A stretch of DNA of 62,332 bases, taken from Mycobacterium sp. 1245805.9 (GTDB lineage: Bacteria; Actinomycetota; Actinomycetes; Mycobacteriales; Mycobacteriaceae). Position numbers and translations under genes: made by a program. Numbering within the stretch: the stretch's first letter is position 1; each line of letters opens with the position of its first letter. The notes below the pieces were generated by a model. That model was not told the origin of the DNA. It saw only the letters and a list, made by a program, of their open reading frames with translations, and ran no database searches. Below, piece by piece: positions 1 through 8,399 of the stretch. The stretch lies in contig NZ_LZKR01000072.1 of NCBI RefSeq assembly GCF_001672915.1, positions 1 to 62,332 of the forward strand, read 5' to 3'.

Positions 1-883
1 CCGGCAGCGTCACCGACATGCTGGCCAAGCTGGGCGAGGGCATCGCGGTCGACGGCATGGAGGCGCTGCTGCCGGTGATGGCGGGTTCGGCCCCGGAGTG
101 CCGGGCGGCCAGCGCGGCGGCCCGCTCCCGCACGCCGTCGGTGAGCAGCAGCTCGCGGCACGCCACCGCGATGACCGTGTCGACCTCGATCTCGGGTATC
201 GAGCGCTGGTCAGCGACGGCGAACATCCGCATCTCGCTGACCTCGTCGCCCCAGAACTCGACGCGCACCGGGTGCTCGGCGGTCGGCGGAAAGACGTCGA
301 GGATCCCGCCGCGCACGGCGAACTCGCCGCGCCGCCCGACCATGTCCACGCGGGTGTAGGCCAGCTCCACCAGCCGGGCGATGACGTCCTCGAAAGCAAC
401 CTCCAGACCGACAGTGAGCGTGACCGGCTCCACGGCGCCCAGCCGCGGCGTCATCGGCTGCAGCACCGAGCGCACCGCCGTCACCACCACTTGCAAGGGC
501 GGCCCCAGCCGCGCGTCATCGGGATGAGACAACCGGCGCAGCACCATCATCCGGGCGCCGACGGTGTCGACGCCGGGTGAGAGCCGTTCGTGCGGCAGCG
601 TTTCCCACGACGGAAAGACCGCCACCGCGTCGCCCAGCACGCCGCGCAGTTCGGCGGTCAGGTCGTCGGCCTCGCGCCCGGTCGCGGTGACCACCAGCAG
701 CGGCCCCAGCCGCGCCAGCGCGGTGGCGACGAACAGGCGAGCACTGGCGGGCCCGACCAGGCTCAACTCGGCCGGGCGCGCGGCCGCGCTGTCGATCAGT
801 TGCTGGAACGTCGGCGCCGTCAGCGCCAGGTCCACGAGCCCCGCGATCGGGGTTTCTGGGCGAGCAGGCCCCGGTCCGGTCAT
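1..883 (-). CDS. mfd: Transcription-repair coupling factor Mfd, N-terminal part (partial, end rearranged)
   Basis: Mfd displaces RNA polymerase stalled at DNA lesions and recruits UvrA. Only the N-terminal UvrB-like region is present, beginning [20 protein letters not shown] and continuing through the conserved [13 protein letters not shown] and [20 protein letters not shown] segments. I recognise these from mycobacterial Mfd. The start is the ATG at 883, divergent from the LysA-type gene. The last roughly 75 bases are abnormal: positions 3-77 encode the next expected Mfd stretch ([20 protein letters not shown]) on the plus strand, so this piece is inverted relative to the rest of the gene. 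The flip lies between inverted copies of ACCGGCAGC. The frame stays open to the contig edge, so the C-terminal residues read on the minus strand are not real Mfd sequence. The helicase domains lie outside the window. Confidence 0.93.
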   Translation of the reverse strand, partial: MTGPGPARPETPIAGLVDLALTAPTFQQLIDSAAARPAELSLVGPASARLFVATALARLGPLLVVTATGREADDLTAELRGVLGDAVAVFPSWETLPHERLSPGVDTVGARMMVLRRLSHPDDARLGPPLQVVVTAVRSVLQPMTPRLGAVEPVTLTVGLEVAFEDVIARLVELAYTRVDMVGRRGEFAVRGGILDVFPPTAEHPVRVEFWGDEVSEMRMFAVADQRSIPEIEVDTVIAVACRELLLTDGVRERAAALAARHSGAEPAITGSSASMPSTAMPSPSLASMSVTLP

Positions 884-990
884 GATGAATCCATTCTAGG
901 GGCGCCTAACGACGTCAATATTGGCCCCGGCGGCGTCAAGGGATCGTAAGAAAAGCGGCACCGGACACCGGCCGGGCGCACCTTGAAGTC

Positions 991-2331
991 ATGACATTGC
1001 TCGACATCCTGCCGTCCCTTGGAAAGGCGGCCCCGCGCCGGTTCGATTCGTCGATCTGGCCCGTCACCACGCGCTCCGACGAGGAGGGCCGCCTGTGCGT
1101 CGGCGGCGTGCCCCTGGCCGACATCGCCGACGAGTTCGGCACCCCGACCTACGTGGTCGACGAGGCCGACTTCCGCCTGCGCGCCCGCCGCTACCGCAAG
1201 GCGCTGCGCGACTTCAGGGTCGTCTACGCGGGGAAGTCGCTGCTGACGACCGCGGTAGCGCGGTGGGCGCGCGAGGAGGGCCTCGGCGTCGACGTCTGCT
1301 CGGCCGGCGAGCTGGCCACCGCCCTGGGCGGCGGCGTGGACCCGGCACGGATCGTCGTGCACGGCAACGCGAAATCGCCGGCCGAACTGCGCGAGGCCGT
1401 GCGCGTCGGCGTCGGGCGCATCGTGGTCGATTCGTGCATCGAGATCGCCTACCTCGCCGGCCTGGCGCGGCGACGGCAGCCCGTGCTCGTCCGGGTGACC
1501 CCCGACATCGACATCCACGGACACCGCGCCGTCACCACCGGGATCAGCGACCAGAAGTTCGGCTTCACCCTCGCCGGTGACCACGCCTCGGACGCCGCGA
1601 AGCGGGTGCTGGCGCACCCCATCCTCGACCTGGTCGGGCTGCACTGCCACATCGGCTCGCAGGTCACCGACCCCGCCCTCTACGGCGAAGCGATTCGCCG
1701 GCTGATCGCGGCCATGGCCGACATCCGCGCGCAGCACGGGGTCGTGCTCACCGAGCTGAACATCGGCGGCGGCCACGCCATCCCCTACATATCGGGCGAC
1801 CGGGAGCTCGACCTCGACGAGCTGGCTCGCGTCATCGACGACGCGCTGGACGAGGCCTGCGCCGCCGAACACTTCCCGCGACCGACCATCGTGGTGGAGC
1901 CCGGCCGCGCCATCAGCGGCCGGGCCGGGGTCACGCTGTATCGCGCGTGCTCGGTGAAGACCCAACCGGGCGGGCGCACCTTCGTCGCCGTTGACGGCGG
2001 GATGAGCGACAACCCGCGGGTGTCGCTGTACGGCGCGCAATACACCGTCACGCTGGCGAACCGGCACCCGCTGGGCGCCAGGCTGCGCGTCACGGTCGCC
2101 GGGCGGCACTGCGAGGCCGGCGACGAGATCGCCCGGGACATCGAGCTGCCGGCCGACGTGCACCCCGGTGACCTGTTGGCCGTGGCCTGCACGGGCGCCT
2201 ACCACCACAGCATGGCGTCGAACTACAACCTGGTCGGCCGCCCGCCGGTGGTGGCGGTCAACGACGGCCGGGCGCACGCCCTGGTCCGCCGCGAGACGGT
2301 CGCGGATCTGCTGGTCCGCGACTGTGGCTAA
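991..2331 (+). CDS. LysA-type PLP-dependent decarboxylase (diaminopimelate decarboxylase paralogue)
   Basis: A 446-residue fold-type III PLP decarboxylase, the family that converts meso-diaminopimelate to lysine. The full set of LysA motifs is visible: the Schiff-base lysine in VYAGKS (K82), HGNAKS, CHIGSQ, the phosphate-binding GGG of NIGGGHAIPY, EPGRAI, DGGMSDNPR, the catalytic CEAGDE (C374) and GAYHHSMASNYN. The N-terminal extension of about 30 residues before the barrel suits actinobacterial enzymes. In M. tuberculosis the housekeeping lysA sits beside thrA, not mfd, so this is probably a second copy. Its substrate could be DAP or a related D-amino acid. It stands alone, divergent from mfd with 107 bp between the starts. 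I chose the ATG at 991 because the N-terminus agrees with LysA proteins; no strong Shine-Dalgarno sequence is visible. Confidence 0.88.
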   Translation: MTLLDILPSLGKAAPRRFDSSIWPVTTRSDEEGRLCVGGVPLADIADEFGTPTYVVDEADFRLRARRYRKALRDFRVVYAGKSLLTTAVARWAREEGLGVDVCSAGELATALGGGVDPARIVVHGNAKSPAELREAVRVGVGRIVVDSCIEIAYLAGLARRRQPVLVRVTPDIDIHGHRAVTTGISDQKFGFTLAGDHASDAAKRVLAHPILDLVGLHCHIGSQVTDPALYGEAIRRLIAAMADIRAQHGVVLTELNIGGGHAIPYISGDRELDLDELARVIDDALDEACAAEHFPRPTIVVEPGRAISGRAGVTLYRACSVKTQPGGRTFVAVDGGMSDNPRVSLYGAQYTVTLANRHPLGARLRVTVAGRHCEAGDEIARDIELPADVHPGDLLAVACTGAYHHSMASNYNLVGRPPVVAVNDGRAHALVRRETVADLLVRDCG

Positions 2332-2387
2332 GCGGCGACCCGCTGCGCCCGGCTACGCCGCGCTTGCGATCACCGCGGGCTAACCCG

Positions 2388-3548
2388 TCATGGCGTATCC
2401 CGCTCGGCGAAGTGGCGTTGCCGCGCCAACAGCGCCGCCGCGCGCTGCTCGGCGGTGACGCGCCGCGACGGGTCGAAGTAGTCGTCGACGCGGTCGATGT
2501 CGATCACGGTGGCGGTGGGCGCGGCGGGCTGCTCGGCGGCGGTGGCGCGCCAGGTGACGACCCCGCTTCGGTACCCGCGCGCGTCGAGCCAGTTGTCCAC
2601 GCCGACGTCCTCGGTGGACAGCAGCACCCGCACCCGGTCGCCGTCGGTGTGCGACTGGCCGAGGTTCAGACTCGTTTGACGGAAGGCGATGTCGATCATC
2701 TCGCTCCACCGGTTGGTCAGGCAAATGCCGACATAGGGGCTGCCGCTGGGGATTTGGTAGTCGATCACCAGGGCCTGGCCGTCGGCCAGTTCCCAGGAGA
2801 TGGGGACGAACCAGGCGCCGGCCATGGCCGACGGCGGCTGCATCGGCGGGATGACGAAGTTCTTCGGCAGCGCCCCGAAGACCCGCGCGGGAATGTCCTT
2901 GACCCACATGGTGAACAGGTCGCGCGACGCGGCGAGGTGTTCGTCGAACGCGGCGACGGTCTGCGCCAGTGAGCCGGGGCCTGCCGGTCCGTCCGGGTTG
3001 AGGCATTCGATGCGGATGGTGCCCTTGGATTGGCGCTGCCAGTCGCCGTAGGTTTGGTAGCAGCAGAACGACTCGGCTCCCGGCGGAAGCTGAAACCAGT
3101 TGGTATCGCGCATTTTTTGGCGGGTGAAGTAGATTTCGAAGGATCCGTCCGCCGCGATGTCCAGGTCCTCGGATTGCGTCTTGACCGCTTGGGCCTGGTC
3201 GTCCTTGCCGGCGTAGACGCCGAAGGTGGTCTGCGCCACCGAGCCCAGCCTGCCGTAGACGCGGTAGTCGTGCGCGTCGTCGATACGCGCTGACAGGTAC
3301 AGGGTGTCGGGGTTGGAGTGGCCCCAGTTCCACGGCGCGTACTGGGCGTTGATCAGCATGGGGCGTGCCGGGTCGCTGCGCAGCTGCAGCCCCATGTACT
3401 GAATGTGGCCGATCAAATGCCCGAGAAGCGCACTGGCAGAACCCTCGTCGAGCTCGCCCTGCGCCAGCCCCACCCCGAGCAGCTCGTCGTGCAGTTCCCC
3501 GAACCTTCGCCATGCGGCCCGCAGCGCGTCGCTCGCCTGTTCTGTCAT
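2388..3548 (-). CDS. DUF1214 domain-containing protein
   Basis: A 386-residue protein of the DUF1214 family, recognised by its C-terminal half (IDYQIPSGSPYVGICLTNRW and later DVGVDNWLDARGY) and by the N-terminal NAQYAPWNWGHSNPDTLYL region. No signal peptide or membrane segment is evident. The biochemical role of DUF1214 is not established. In mycobacteria such genes often lie near sulfotransferases, lipid-active enzymes and SDRs. The ATG overlaps the stop of the upstream sulfotransferase by four bases (ATGA), so the two are translationally coupled. The gene is convergent with the LysA-type gene. Confidence 0.8.
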   Translation of the reverse strand: MTEQASDALRAAWRRFGELHDELLGVGLAQGELDEGSASALLGHLIGHIQYMGLQLRSDPARPMLINAQYAPWNWGHSNPDTLYLSARIDDAHDYRVYGRLGSVAQTTFGVYAGKDDQAQAVKTQSEDLDIAADGSFEIYFTRQKMRDTNWFQLPPGAESFCCYQTYGDWQRQSKGTIRIECLNPDGPAGPGSLAQTVAAFDEHLAASRDLFTMWVKDIPARVFGALPKNFVIPPMQPPSAMAGAWFVPISWELADGQALVIDYQIPSGSPYVGICLTNRWSEMIDIAFRQTSLNLGQSHTDGDRVRVLLSTEDVGVDNWLDARGYRSGVVTWRATAAEQPAAPTATVIDIDRVDDYFDPSRRVTAEQRAAALLARQRHFAERDTP

Positions 3549-4798
3549 GGCTTGCCCTCGATTCCGTAGAAGTCGCGGTAGTACTGCAGTTCCGGCCAAA
3601 GCGCCGCGATGTCGAGCCCGTAATCCTCGGCGCGGTAGACGTTGGGCTTGCGGGCGGACCCGCCCCGCTTGGCCATGAACCGGCTCATCTTGCGCCGCAC
3701 GCCGTCGGTGAGTTCGATGCCGAAATGGTCGTAGATCTCCGCGACGCAGGCCATCGGGTCGCGCACCATGCGGTCCATCGAAAAGTCGACGAATTGGTCT
3801 GAGCGGTCGGCGAATTGGCGCCTCAATTCGACGTTGCGGGCGAGCATGCCCCCGGTGCGCCAGCGCATGTAGCGGCCGTGATCGTGCCAGTCGACCCCGT
3901 CGGTCACCATCGCGAAGACGGTGCCGGACAACTTGCAGCTGGAGGCGATGACCTCGGTGGGCTCGCGGTAGGTGGTGACGAAGCGTGCGTCGGGGAAGAC
4001 GTCGAGGATCTTGTCGATGTTGGCCATGTGCGGTGGGGTCTTGAGCAGCCAGCTCTCCCGGGGACGCAGTCCCCCGCTTTGCATGTACTGCAGGAGCAGC
4101 TTCTCCTCCTGGTAGACCCAGGTGCGGTCCTGATCGGCCAACCACCGGTCGTAGGCCTGGCAGTTGAACATGACCAGGAACGTCTCGCTGTGAAAGGCGT
4201 AGGCGTGCAACAGCGCGCATTCCTGGGCCTCCCACGCGCCGAGCGGGTGCGCGGCGTCGAGATCGGGGGCCAGCGACAGGGTTCGGCGGATCTGCTTCTC
4301 GCTGCGCGCGATTCGCGGATCGGTGCGCATGGTGGCCGGATCCAGCGGCGGGTGCAGCTCGTCGCACTCCCAGGTGAGCGGGAAACGGAACCGGTCATCC
4401 TGGCTGAGCAGATGATGGGTGATGGTGGTGCCCGTGCGCGGCGCGCCGACGAGGAAGACCGGTTTGGCGATGGCCTCGTCCCGGATCGACGGATTCCGGC
4501 GGATGTGCTCCATAACCAGCAGGCGCTGGCGCAACAGGTTGGTGATGTGGGTCGCGGCCAGGATCCGGCCGAAGCCGTTGAGCTTGTCCTCGGAATTGAT
4601 CGACTCGATGAGCCGGTCCAGGCCCGCTTCGAAGCGGGGATCGCCGAAGTCGGTCAGGCCGCCCGCGCGCCGGCTGGCCCGGTCCATGAGCGCGTACTTG
4701 CGCAGCGGCACGGGATGGGCGCCGACGCGGCGCGCGGCGCGATACGCGCCGTTGAGCATGCGAAACGGGAGCGGTCTGGGTGGTGTCTCGATGGCCAT
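3545..4798 (-). CDS. Sulfotransferase family protein (PAPS-dependent, Sulfotransf_3 type)
   Basis: A 417-residue sulfotransferase. The 5'-phosphosulfate loop is VFLVGAPRTGTTITHHLLSQ, roughly residues 114-133. The 3'-phosphate site is FVTTYREPTEVIASSC, and LLKTPPHMANID lies between them. These match the large mycobacterial family of PAPS-dependent sulfotransferase-like proteins, most of which have unknown acceptors (lipids, sterols or glycolipids). I chose the ATG at 4798 rather than the GTG at 4813 because GAGG in the leader lies about nine bases before the ATG and would fall inside the longer reading. It is first in a two-gene operon with the DUF1214 gene and divergent from the TetR gene, so it is a likely repression target. 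Confidence 0.85.
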   Translation of the reverse strand: MAIETPPRPLPFRMLNGAYRAARRVGAHPVPLRKYALMDRASRRAGGLTDFGDPRFEAGLDRLIESINSEDKLNGFGRILAATHITNLLRQRLLVMEHIRRNPSIRDEAIAKPVFLVGAPRTGTTITHHLLSQDDRFRFPLTWECDELHPPLDPATMRTDPRIARSEKQIRRTLSLAPDLDAAHPLGAWEAQECALLHAYAFHSETFLVMFNCQAYDRWLADQDRTWVYQEEKLLLQYMQSGGLRPRESWLLKTPPHMANIDKILDVFPDARFVTTYREPTEVIASSCKLSGTVFAMVTDGVDWHDHGRYMRWRTGGMLARNVELRRQFADRSDQFVDFSMDRMVRDPMACVAEIYDHFGIELTDGVRRKMSRFMAKRGGSARKPNVYRAEDYGLDIAALWPELQYYRDFYGIEGKP

Positions 4799-4871
4799 AG
4801 CGGCGTTCCTCACCGTTGAGCGCGCAGCTGAAATATCTTGGCGGCCTTTCGTTGTGCCCGGTCGTGCAAAA

Positions 4872-4892
4872 CATTACGATCTGAACGTAATG
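4872..4892. promoter_or_regulatory. Putative TetR operator overlapping the regulator's own start codon
   Basis: Perfect 7-bp inverted repeat CATTACG-N7-CGTAATG. The right arm contains the ATG of the TetR gene at 4890. It lies in the 91-bp gap between divergent starts (sulfotransferase at 4798, TetR at 4890), so binding could block translation or transcription of tetR and cover the divergent promoter. The inverted repeat is seen directly; the operator role is inferred. Confidence 0.5.
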
Positions 4893-5495
4893 AAATCAAC
4901 ACCTTTCGAGCGCAAAAGTCGCGAGGCCAAGTCGCAGGGGCGGCCCCGCGACGCGCGCATCGACGATGCGGTGCTGCAAGCCACCAACGAACTGCTCGAA
5001 GAGATCGGCTATGCCCGGCTGAGCATTCCGTTGGTGGCGACGCGCGCCGGCGCCACGCCGCCCGCCGTGTACCGACGCTTTCCCACCAAGATCGAACTCG
5101 TCTTCGCCGCGGTGTTTCCCCCGACGCCACAAGCTCAGTTGCCGCTGACGGGTGATCTGCGGACGGTCGTGCGCAGCCTGCTGGAAGGATCGATCCACCT
5201 GTTCAGCCGGCCGGCGGTGCACAGCGCGGTGTCGGGGCTGACGGCCGAACTGCCCTCCGAGCCCGGGTTGTCCGCGCGGCTGCTGGACCGCCTGCAGGGC
5301 GGCACCTACGAACGCCTGCAGCGCTACCTCGATCACGCCGCCGCCGAGGGGGCGGCGGCCGACGGCATCGACGCGCGCCTGCTGATGGACATGATCGGCG
5401 GCACGGTCATGATGTCGATGGCCACCGAACGCACGCTCGACGATGCCTGGCTCGAGCACAACACCACGCTGATCGTCCGGGGGCTGAGTCGATGA
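4890..5495 (+). CDS. TetR family transcriptional regulator
   Basis: A 201-residue TetR-type repressor. The N-terminal helix-turn-helix is clear (about residues 20-65: DAVLQATNELLEEIGYARLS, then VATRAGATPPAVYRRFPTK). The C-terminal ligand domain is not recognisable. The basic N-terminus MKSTPFERKSREAKSQGRPR fits a DNA-binding arm. The start at 4890 is chosen because it begins inside a palindromic operator candidate and gives a normal TetR length. It is translationally coupled to the luciferase-like gene (ATGA overlap) and divergent from the sulfotransferase pair, suggesting local control of a five-gene divergon whose inducer is unknown. Confidence 0.85.
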   Translation: MKSTPFERKSREAKSQGRPRDARIDDAVLQATNELLEEIGYARLSIPLVATRAGATPPAVYRRFPTKIELVFAAVFPPTPQAQLPLTGDLRTVVRSLLEGSIHLFSRPAVHSAVSGLTAELPSEPGLSARLLDRLQGGTYERLQRYLDHAAAEGAAADGIDARLLMDMIGGTVMMSMATERTLDDAWLEHNTTLIVRGLSR

Positions 5496-6547
5496 GCGCG
5501 GGCCGGCCGATGGAGGTCGTCGCCTCCGCACCGGCCCAGCTGGGCCTGGACGAAATCGGTCCGTGGGCCGCGCGCATGGAGCGCATCGGCTTCGAGGTCG
5601 TCCACGTGTCCGAGACCATCCACGACGTATTCACCATCGCGGCAATGGCATTGGCCCACACGACGCGGCTCACCGTGCGGACCAGCATGGCCCTCGCGTT
5701 GCCGCGCAGCCCCATGATCACCGCCTACGCGGCCTGGGATCTGGCCCGCTACTCCGACGGCCGCTTCCAACTCGGCCTGGCCTCCCAGGTCCGCGGGAAC
5801 ATCGTCGGACGATTCTCGGTCCCGTGGTCGCAGCCGTCGCTGCGGATGCGGGAGTACATCGAATCGCTGCTTGCGATATTCCACTCCTTCCAGACCGGCG
5901 AGCCCCTTGACTACAGCGGGCGGTTCTACCGCTTCGACCGCCTGCAGCCGTATTTCAATCCCGGTCCGATCCAGTGCCCGCCCCCGCAGATCTGGACCGG
6001 CGGCGTCAACAAGAAGATGTGCGTTCTGGCCGGTGAAATGTCGGACGGCTTCGTATGTCATCCCACCAACTCGCATCCGTCGATTCTCGCGACGCAGACG
6101 CTGCCGTACCTCGCCGAAGGCGCAAAGCACGGTCGCCGCAATCGAACTCCGCTCGCGGTGGTCGCCAATCCGCAACCGCTGATGGCCGCCACCCACGACG
6201 AGCTGGCCCGATTGCGGGAGGCCCGGCGATCGGAACTGGCCTTTCTGTACAGCACCCCCGCCTACCGCCGGCAGCTCGAACACTTCGGCTTCGAGGACAT
6301 CGGCGAGGCGCTCAGCGGCATGGCGCGCCGCAACGAATGGGCCGACCTGCCCGAGCACCTGACCGACGAGGTGATGGATCGGGTTGTGCCGCAAGGCACC
6401 TACGACGAAATCCCCGCGGTGCTCGAGCGCTGGTACTCCGGCGTCTGCAGCGGGCTGAGCCTGCCGGTCACCGACGTACCCGACGACGTCCTGACGATGC
6501 TGATCGAACGCCTCAAATCCATTCCCACCCTCGGAAGGCGCCAATGA
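5492..6547 (+). CDS. LLM class F420-dependent oxidoreductase (luciferase-like)
   Basis: A 351-residue luciferase-like monooxygenase family protein. The TIM-barrel features are a conserved N-terminal GFEVVHVSETIHDVF, the VRTSMALALPRSPM strand, and GRFQLGLASQVRGNIVGRF in the cofactor/substrate region. Mycobacterial members mostly use F420, so F420-dependent oxidation or reduction of an organic substrate is the likely chemistry; the substrate cannot be read from sequence. It overlaps both neighbours by four bases and lies between tetR and an SDR. Such LLM/SDR pairs are typical of steroid, terpene or fatty-acid-like catabolic islands. The assignment resembles the TIGR03617-type group, but that needs a profile search. 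Confidence 0.85.
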   Translation: MSAGRPMEVVASAPAQLGLDEIGPWAARMERIGFEVVHVSETIHDVFTIAAMALAHTTRLTVRTSMALALPRSPMITAYAAWDLARYSDGRFQLGLASQVRGNIVGRFSVPWSQPSLRMREYIESLLAIFHSFQTGEPLDYSGRFYRFDRLQPYFNPGPIQCPPPQIWTGGVNKKMCVLAGEMSDGFVCHPTNSHPSILATQTLPYLAEGAKHGRRNRTPLAVVANPQPLMAATHDELARLREARRSELAFLYSTPAYRRQLEHFGFEDIGEALSGMARRNEWADLPEHLTDEVMDRVVPQGTYDEIPAVLERWYSGVCSGLSLPVTDVPDDVLTMLIERLKSIPTLGRRQ

Positions 6548-7419
6548 ACGCAACACAATCGGCTGTCGCCAAGCAGTGGCGCTTGCACAGGCCGTTCGTC
6601 CGGCGCCCACCGAAGAACTTCGCCGGGCAGTACGGGCCGTGGGCGCTCGTGTCCGGTGCCAGTGAGGGCATCGGCGGCGCCTGGGCGGATTACGCTGCCT
6701 CCCAGGGCTTGTCGGTCGCGATCGTCGCACGCGATCCCGACAAGCTCGAGAAGAAGCGCCAGGAACTGGTGTCCCGGTTCGGCGTCGAGGTGCTGACCGT
6801 CTCCCAGGACCTGGGGGCGGCCGACGCCGTGGAAAACATCGTCGCGGCCGTCGGCGACCGCGAAATCGGGCTGCTGGTCTCCAACGCCGCCCTGGCCACG
6901 GTGGGCGGATTCTGGGCCGACGACCTCGAATTCGAGCGGCGCCGGATAAACATCAACTGCGGCAGCCCGTTTGGGCTGACCTACCACTACGGGGCGCTCA
7001 TGAAGGCGCGCCGTCGCGGCGGCATCGTCCTGATGAGCAGCGGCACGGGGCTGATCGGCAGCCCGTACTACACGCACTACGGCGCGACGAGGGCATACAA
7101 CATCATTCTCGCCGAAGGGCTCTGGTACGAACTGAAACCCGACAACGTGCACGTGTTGGCCTGCATGGCCGGACTCACCAGTTCGCCGGGGGCCGCCGAG
7201 GCGCTCGAGGTCGCACGGGCCAGGGGCAGCCTCATCAACACGCCCGAAGAGAACGTCGAGGAGGCGGTCCTGTATCTCGGCAAGCGGCCCAGCATGCAGG
7301 TGGGGGCGCCGAATCGGCGGATGATGTTCGTCGTGACCCGCCTGCTTCCCCGGCCCCTGGGCATCCGGGAAATCGGCAAGCACGCCCTGAACAACTTCCT
7401 CGACGGGGTGCGGCCCTAG
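6544..7419 (+). CDS. Short-chain dehydrogenase/reductase (SDR)
   Basis: A 291-residue SDR. The Rossmann glycine motif is LVSGASEGIGGAWADYAA (about residues 38-55), and SNAAL replaces the usual NNAG. The active-site region reads MSSGTGLIG...THYGATRAYN. The catalytic YxxxK is therefore YxxxR (Y179, R183), a conservative but unusual replacement of the lysine that normally lowers the tyrosine pKa. Residues 20-32 form a basic extension before the fold. The gene overlaps the LLM gene by ATGA and ends six bases before the converging TetR gene, so it closes a three-gene operon (tetR-LLM-SDR). Hydroxysteroid- or acyl-type substrates are plausible, but nothing here decides it. Confidence 0.82.
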   Translation: MNATQSAVAKQWRLHRPFVRRPPKNFAGQYGPWALVSGASEGIGGAWADYAASQGLSVAIVARDPDKLEKKRQELVSRFGVEVLTVSQDLGAADAVENIVAAVGDREIGLLVSNAALATVGGFWADDLEFERRRININCGSPFGLTYHYGALMKARRRGGIVLMSSGTGLIGSPYYTHYGATRAYNIILAEGLWYELKPDNVHVLACMAGLTSSPGAAEALEVARARGSLINTPEENVEEAVLYLGKRPSMQVGAPNRRMMFVVTRLLPRPLGIREIGKHALNNFLDGVRP

Positions 7420-7425
7420 CGAGCG

Positions 7426-8073
7426 TTACTCGTCCTGCAGCTTGGGATCCGCTTCCAGGTGGGTCAGGCCGTTCCACATCAGGTTGACCAGGTGCGCGGC
7501 GACCACTTCTTTCTTGGGCTCGCGGGTGTCGAGCCACCATTGCGCCGTCATCGACACCGAGCCGACCAGCGCCTGGGCGTACAGCGGCGCCAGGTCCGCG
7601 TCCAGGCCGCGGCGGGCGAAGTCACCGGCCAGGATCGAGCTGACCTGGCTGACCGCGTCGTTGAGCAGGCTGGAGTAGGTGCCCGAGCTGATCGCGGCCG
7701 GCGAGTCGCGGATCATGATGCGGAAGCCGTCGGTGCGCTCCTCGACGTAGGTGAGCAACGCCAGGGCCACCCGCTCCACCCGCACCCGCGATCGGTTGTT
7801 GGTCAGCGACGAGGTGATCATGTCCAGCAGCGCCGACATCTCGCGGTCGACGACGACGGCGTACAGCCCCTCCTTGCCGCCGAAGTGCTCGTAGACGACG
7901 GGCTTGGACACGTTGGCGCGCAGCGCGATCTCCTCGATCGAGGTGCCCTCATAGCCGCGCTCGGCGAACAGCGAGCGGGCGATGCCGATGAGCTGCTGGC
8001 GGCGATCGCTGCCCGTCATCCGGGCGCGCGCCGGCCGCGCTTCCTTGTCGGGCTCTTTATCGAGAACGGCCAC
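7426..8073 (-). CDS. TetR family regulator (orthologue of the regulator beside mfd in M. tuberculosis, Rv1019 position)
   Basis: A 215-residue TetR protein. The helix-turn-helix is at roughly residues 25-70 (GIARSLFAERGYEGTSIEEI, then NVSKPVVYEHFGGKEGLYAV). The C-terminal half contains a tryptophan-rich MTAQWWLDTREPKKEVVAAH stretch. It holds the place of Rv1019 between mfd and glmU in M. tuberculosis, here separated from mfd by inserted genes. The GTG at 8073 (VAVLDKEPDKEARPARARMT) is chosen over an upstream start because the upstream residues look non-coding and run towards the tRNA. In-frame alternatives include the ATG of MTGSDRR. It is convergent with the SDR. Confidence 0.85.
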   Translation of the reverse strand: MAVLDKEPDKEARPARARMTGSDRRQQLIGIARSLFAERGYEGTSIEEIALRANVSKPVVYEHFGGKEGLYAVVVDREMSALLDMITSSLTNNRSRVRVERVALALLTYVEERTDGFRIMIRDSPAAISSGTYSSLLNDAVSQVSSILAGDFARRGLDADLAPLYAQALVGSVSMTAQWWLDTREPKKEVVAAHLVNLMWNGLTHLEADPKLQDE

Positions 8074-8163
8074 GTCAATCAGCGTATCGGGTCGGCACAA
8101 CCACGCCGCCGTCCCGCGCACCGTCTAGAGTCTCTTGGTGGCGCGGGCCTACGGGGCTTGCAG

Positions 8164-8235
8164 TCCGTCGTGGTGTAATCGGCAGCACATCAGATTTTGG
8201 TTCTGAGAGTTCAGGTTCGAGTCCTGGCGACGGAG
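8164..8235 (+). tRNA. tRNA-Gln (anticodon TTG)
   Basis: A cloverleaf can be folded by eye. The acceptor stem TCCGTCG (8164-8170) pairs perfectly with CGACGGA (8228-8234), followed by discriminator G at 8235. The anticodon stem TCAGA/TCTGA encloses loop TTTTGGT with anticodon TTG at 8197-8199. The T-arm contains GTTCGAGTC. CCA is not encoded. The body is 72 nt, normal for tRNA-Gln. It marks the left edge of the lanthipeptide synthetase insertion. Confidence 0.95.
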
Positions 8236-8399
8236 CTCCGCCCGTTTGCCGCGCGAGTGGCCCGTCGGGCAAGTCGTAGGTGACGATGCTTCCAATTACT
8301 ATTGAGTTTCCTCTGTAGATTTCGGCGGGTTGACGTGCGCGTTTGCTGCGCAACACATCCAGCTCATCGGTAACCGGGAGTTCGGGATGGGGGCTTTCG
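8236..8399 (+). promoter_or_regulatory. tRNA-lanM intergenic region with possible promoter and micro-ORF
   Basis: This stretch between the tRNA and lanM is richer in A/T around 8286-8322 than its surroundings. A TTGACG at 8335 with ACACAT 17 bases downstream is a possible promoter for lanM; a second weak candidate starts at TTCCAA (8290). A 10-residue open frame, MLPITIEFPL (8286-8318), is preceded by AGGT but has no cysteine. I see no cysteine-containing lanthipeptide precursor here, and no repeat of the tRNA 3' end on the other side of lanM. Confidence 0.3.
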
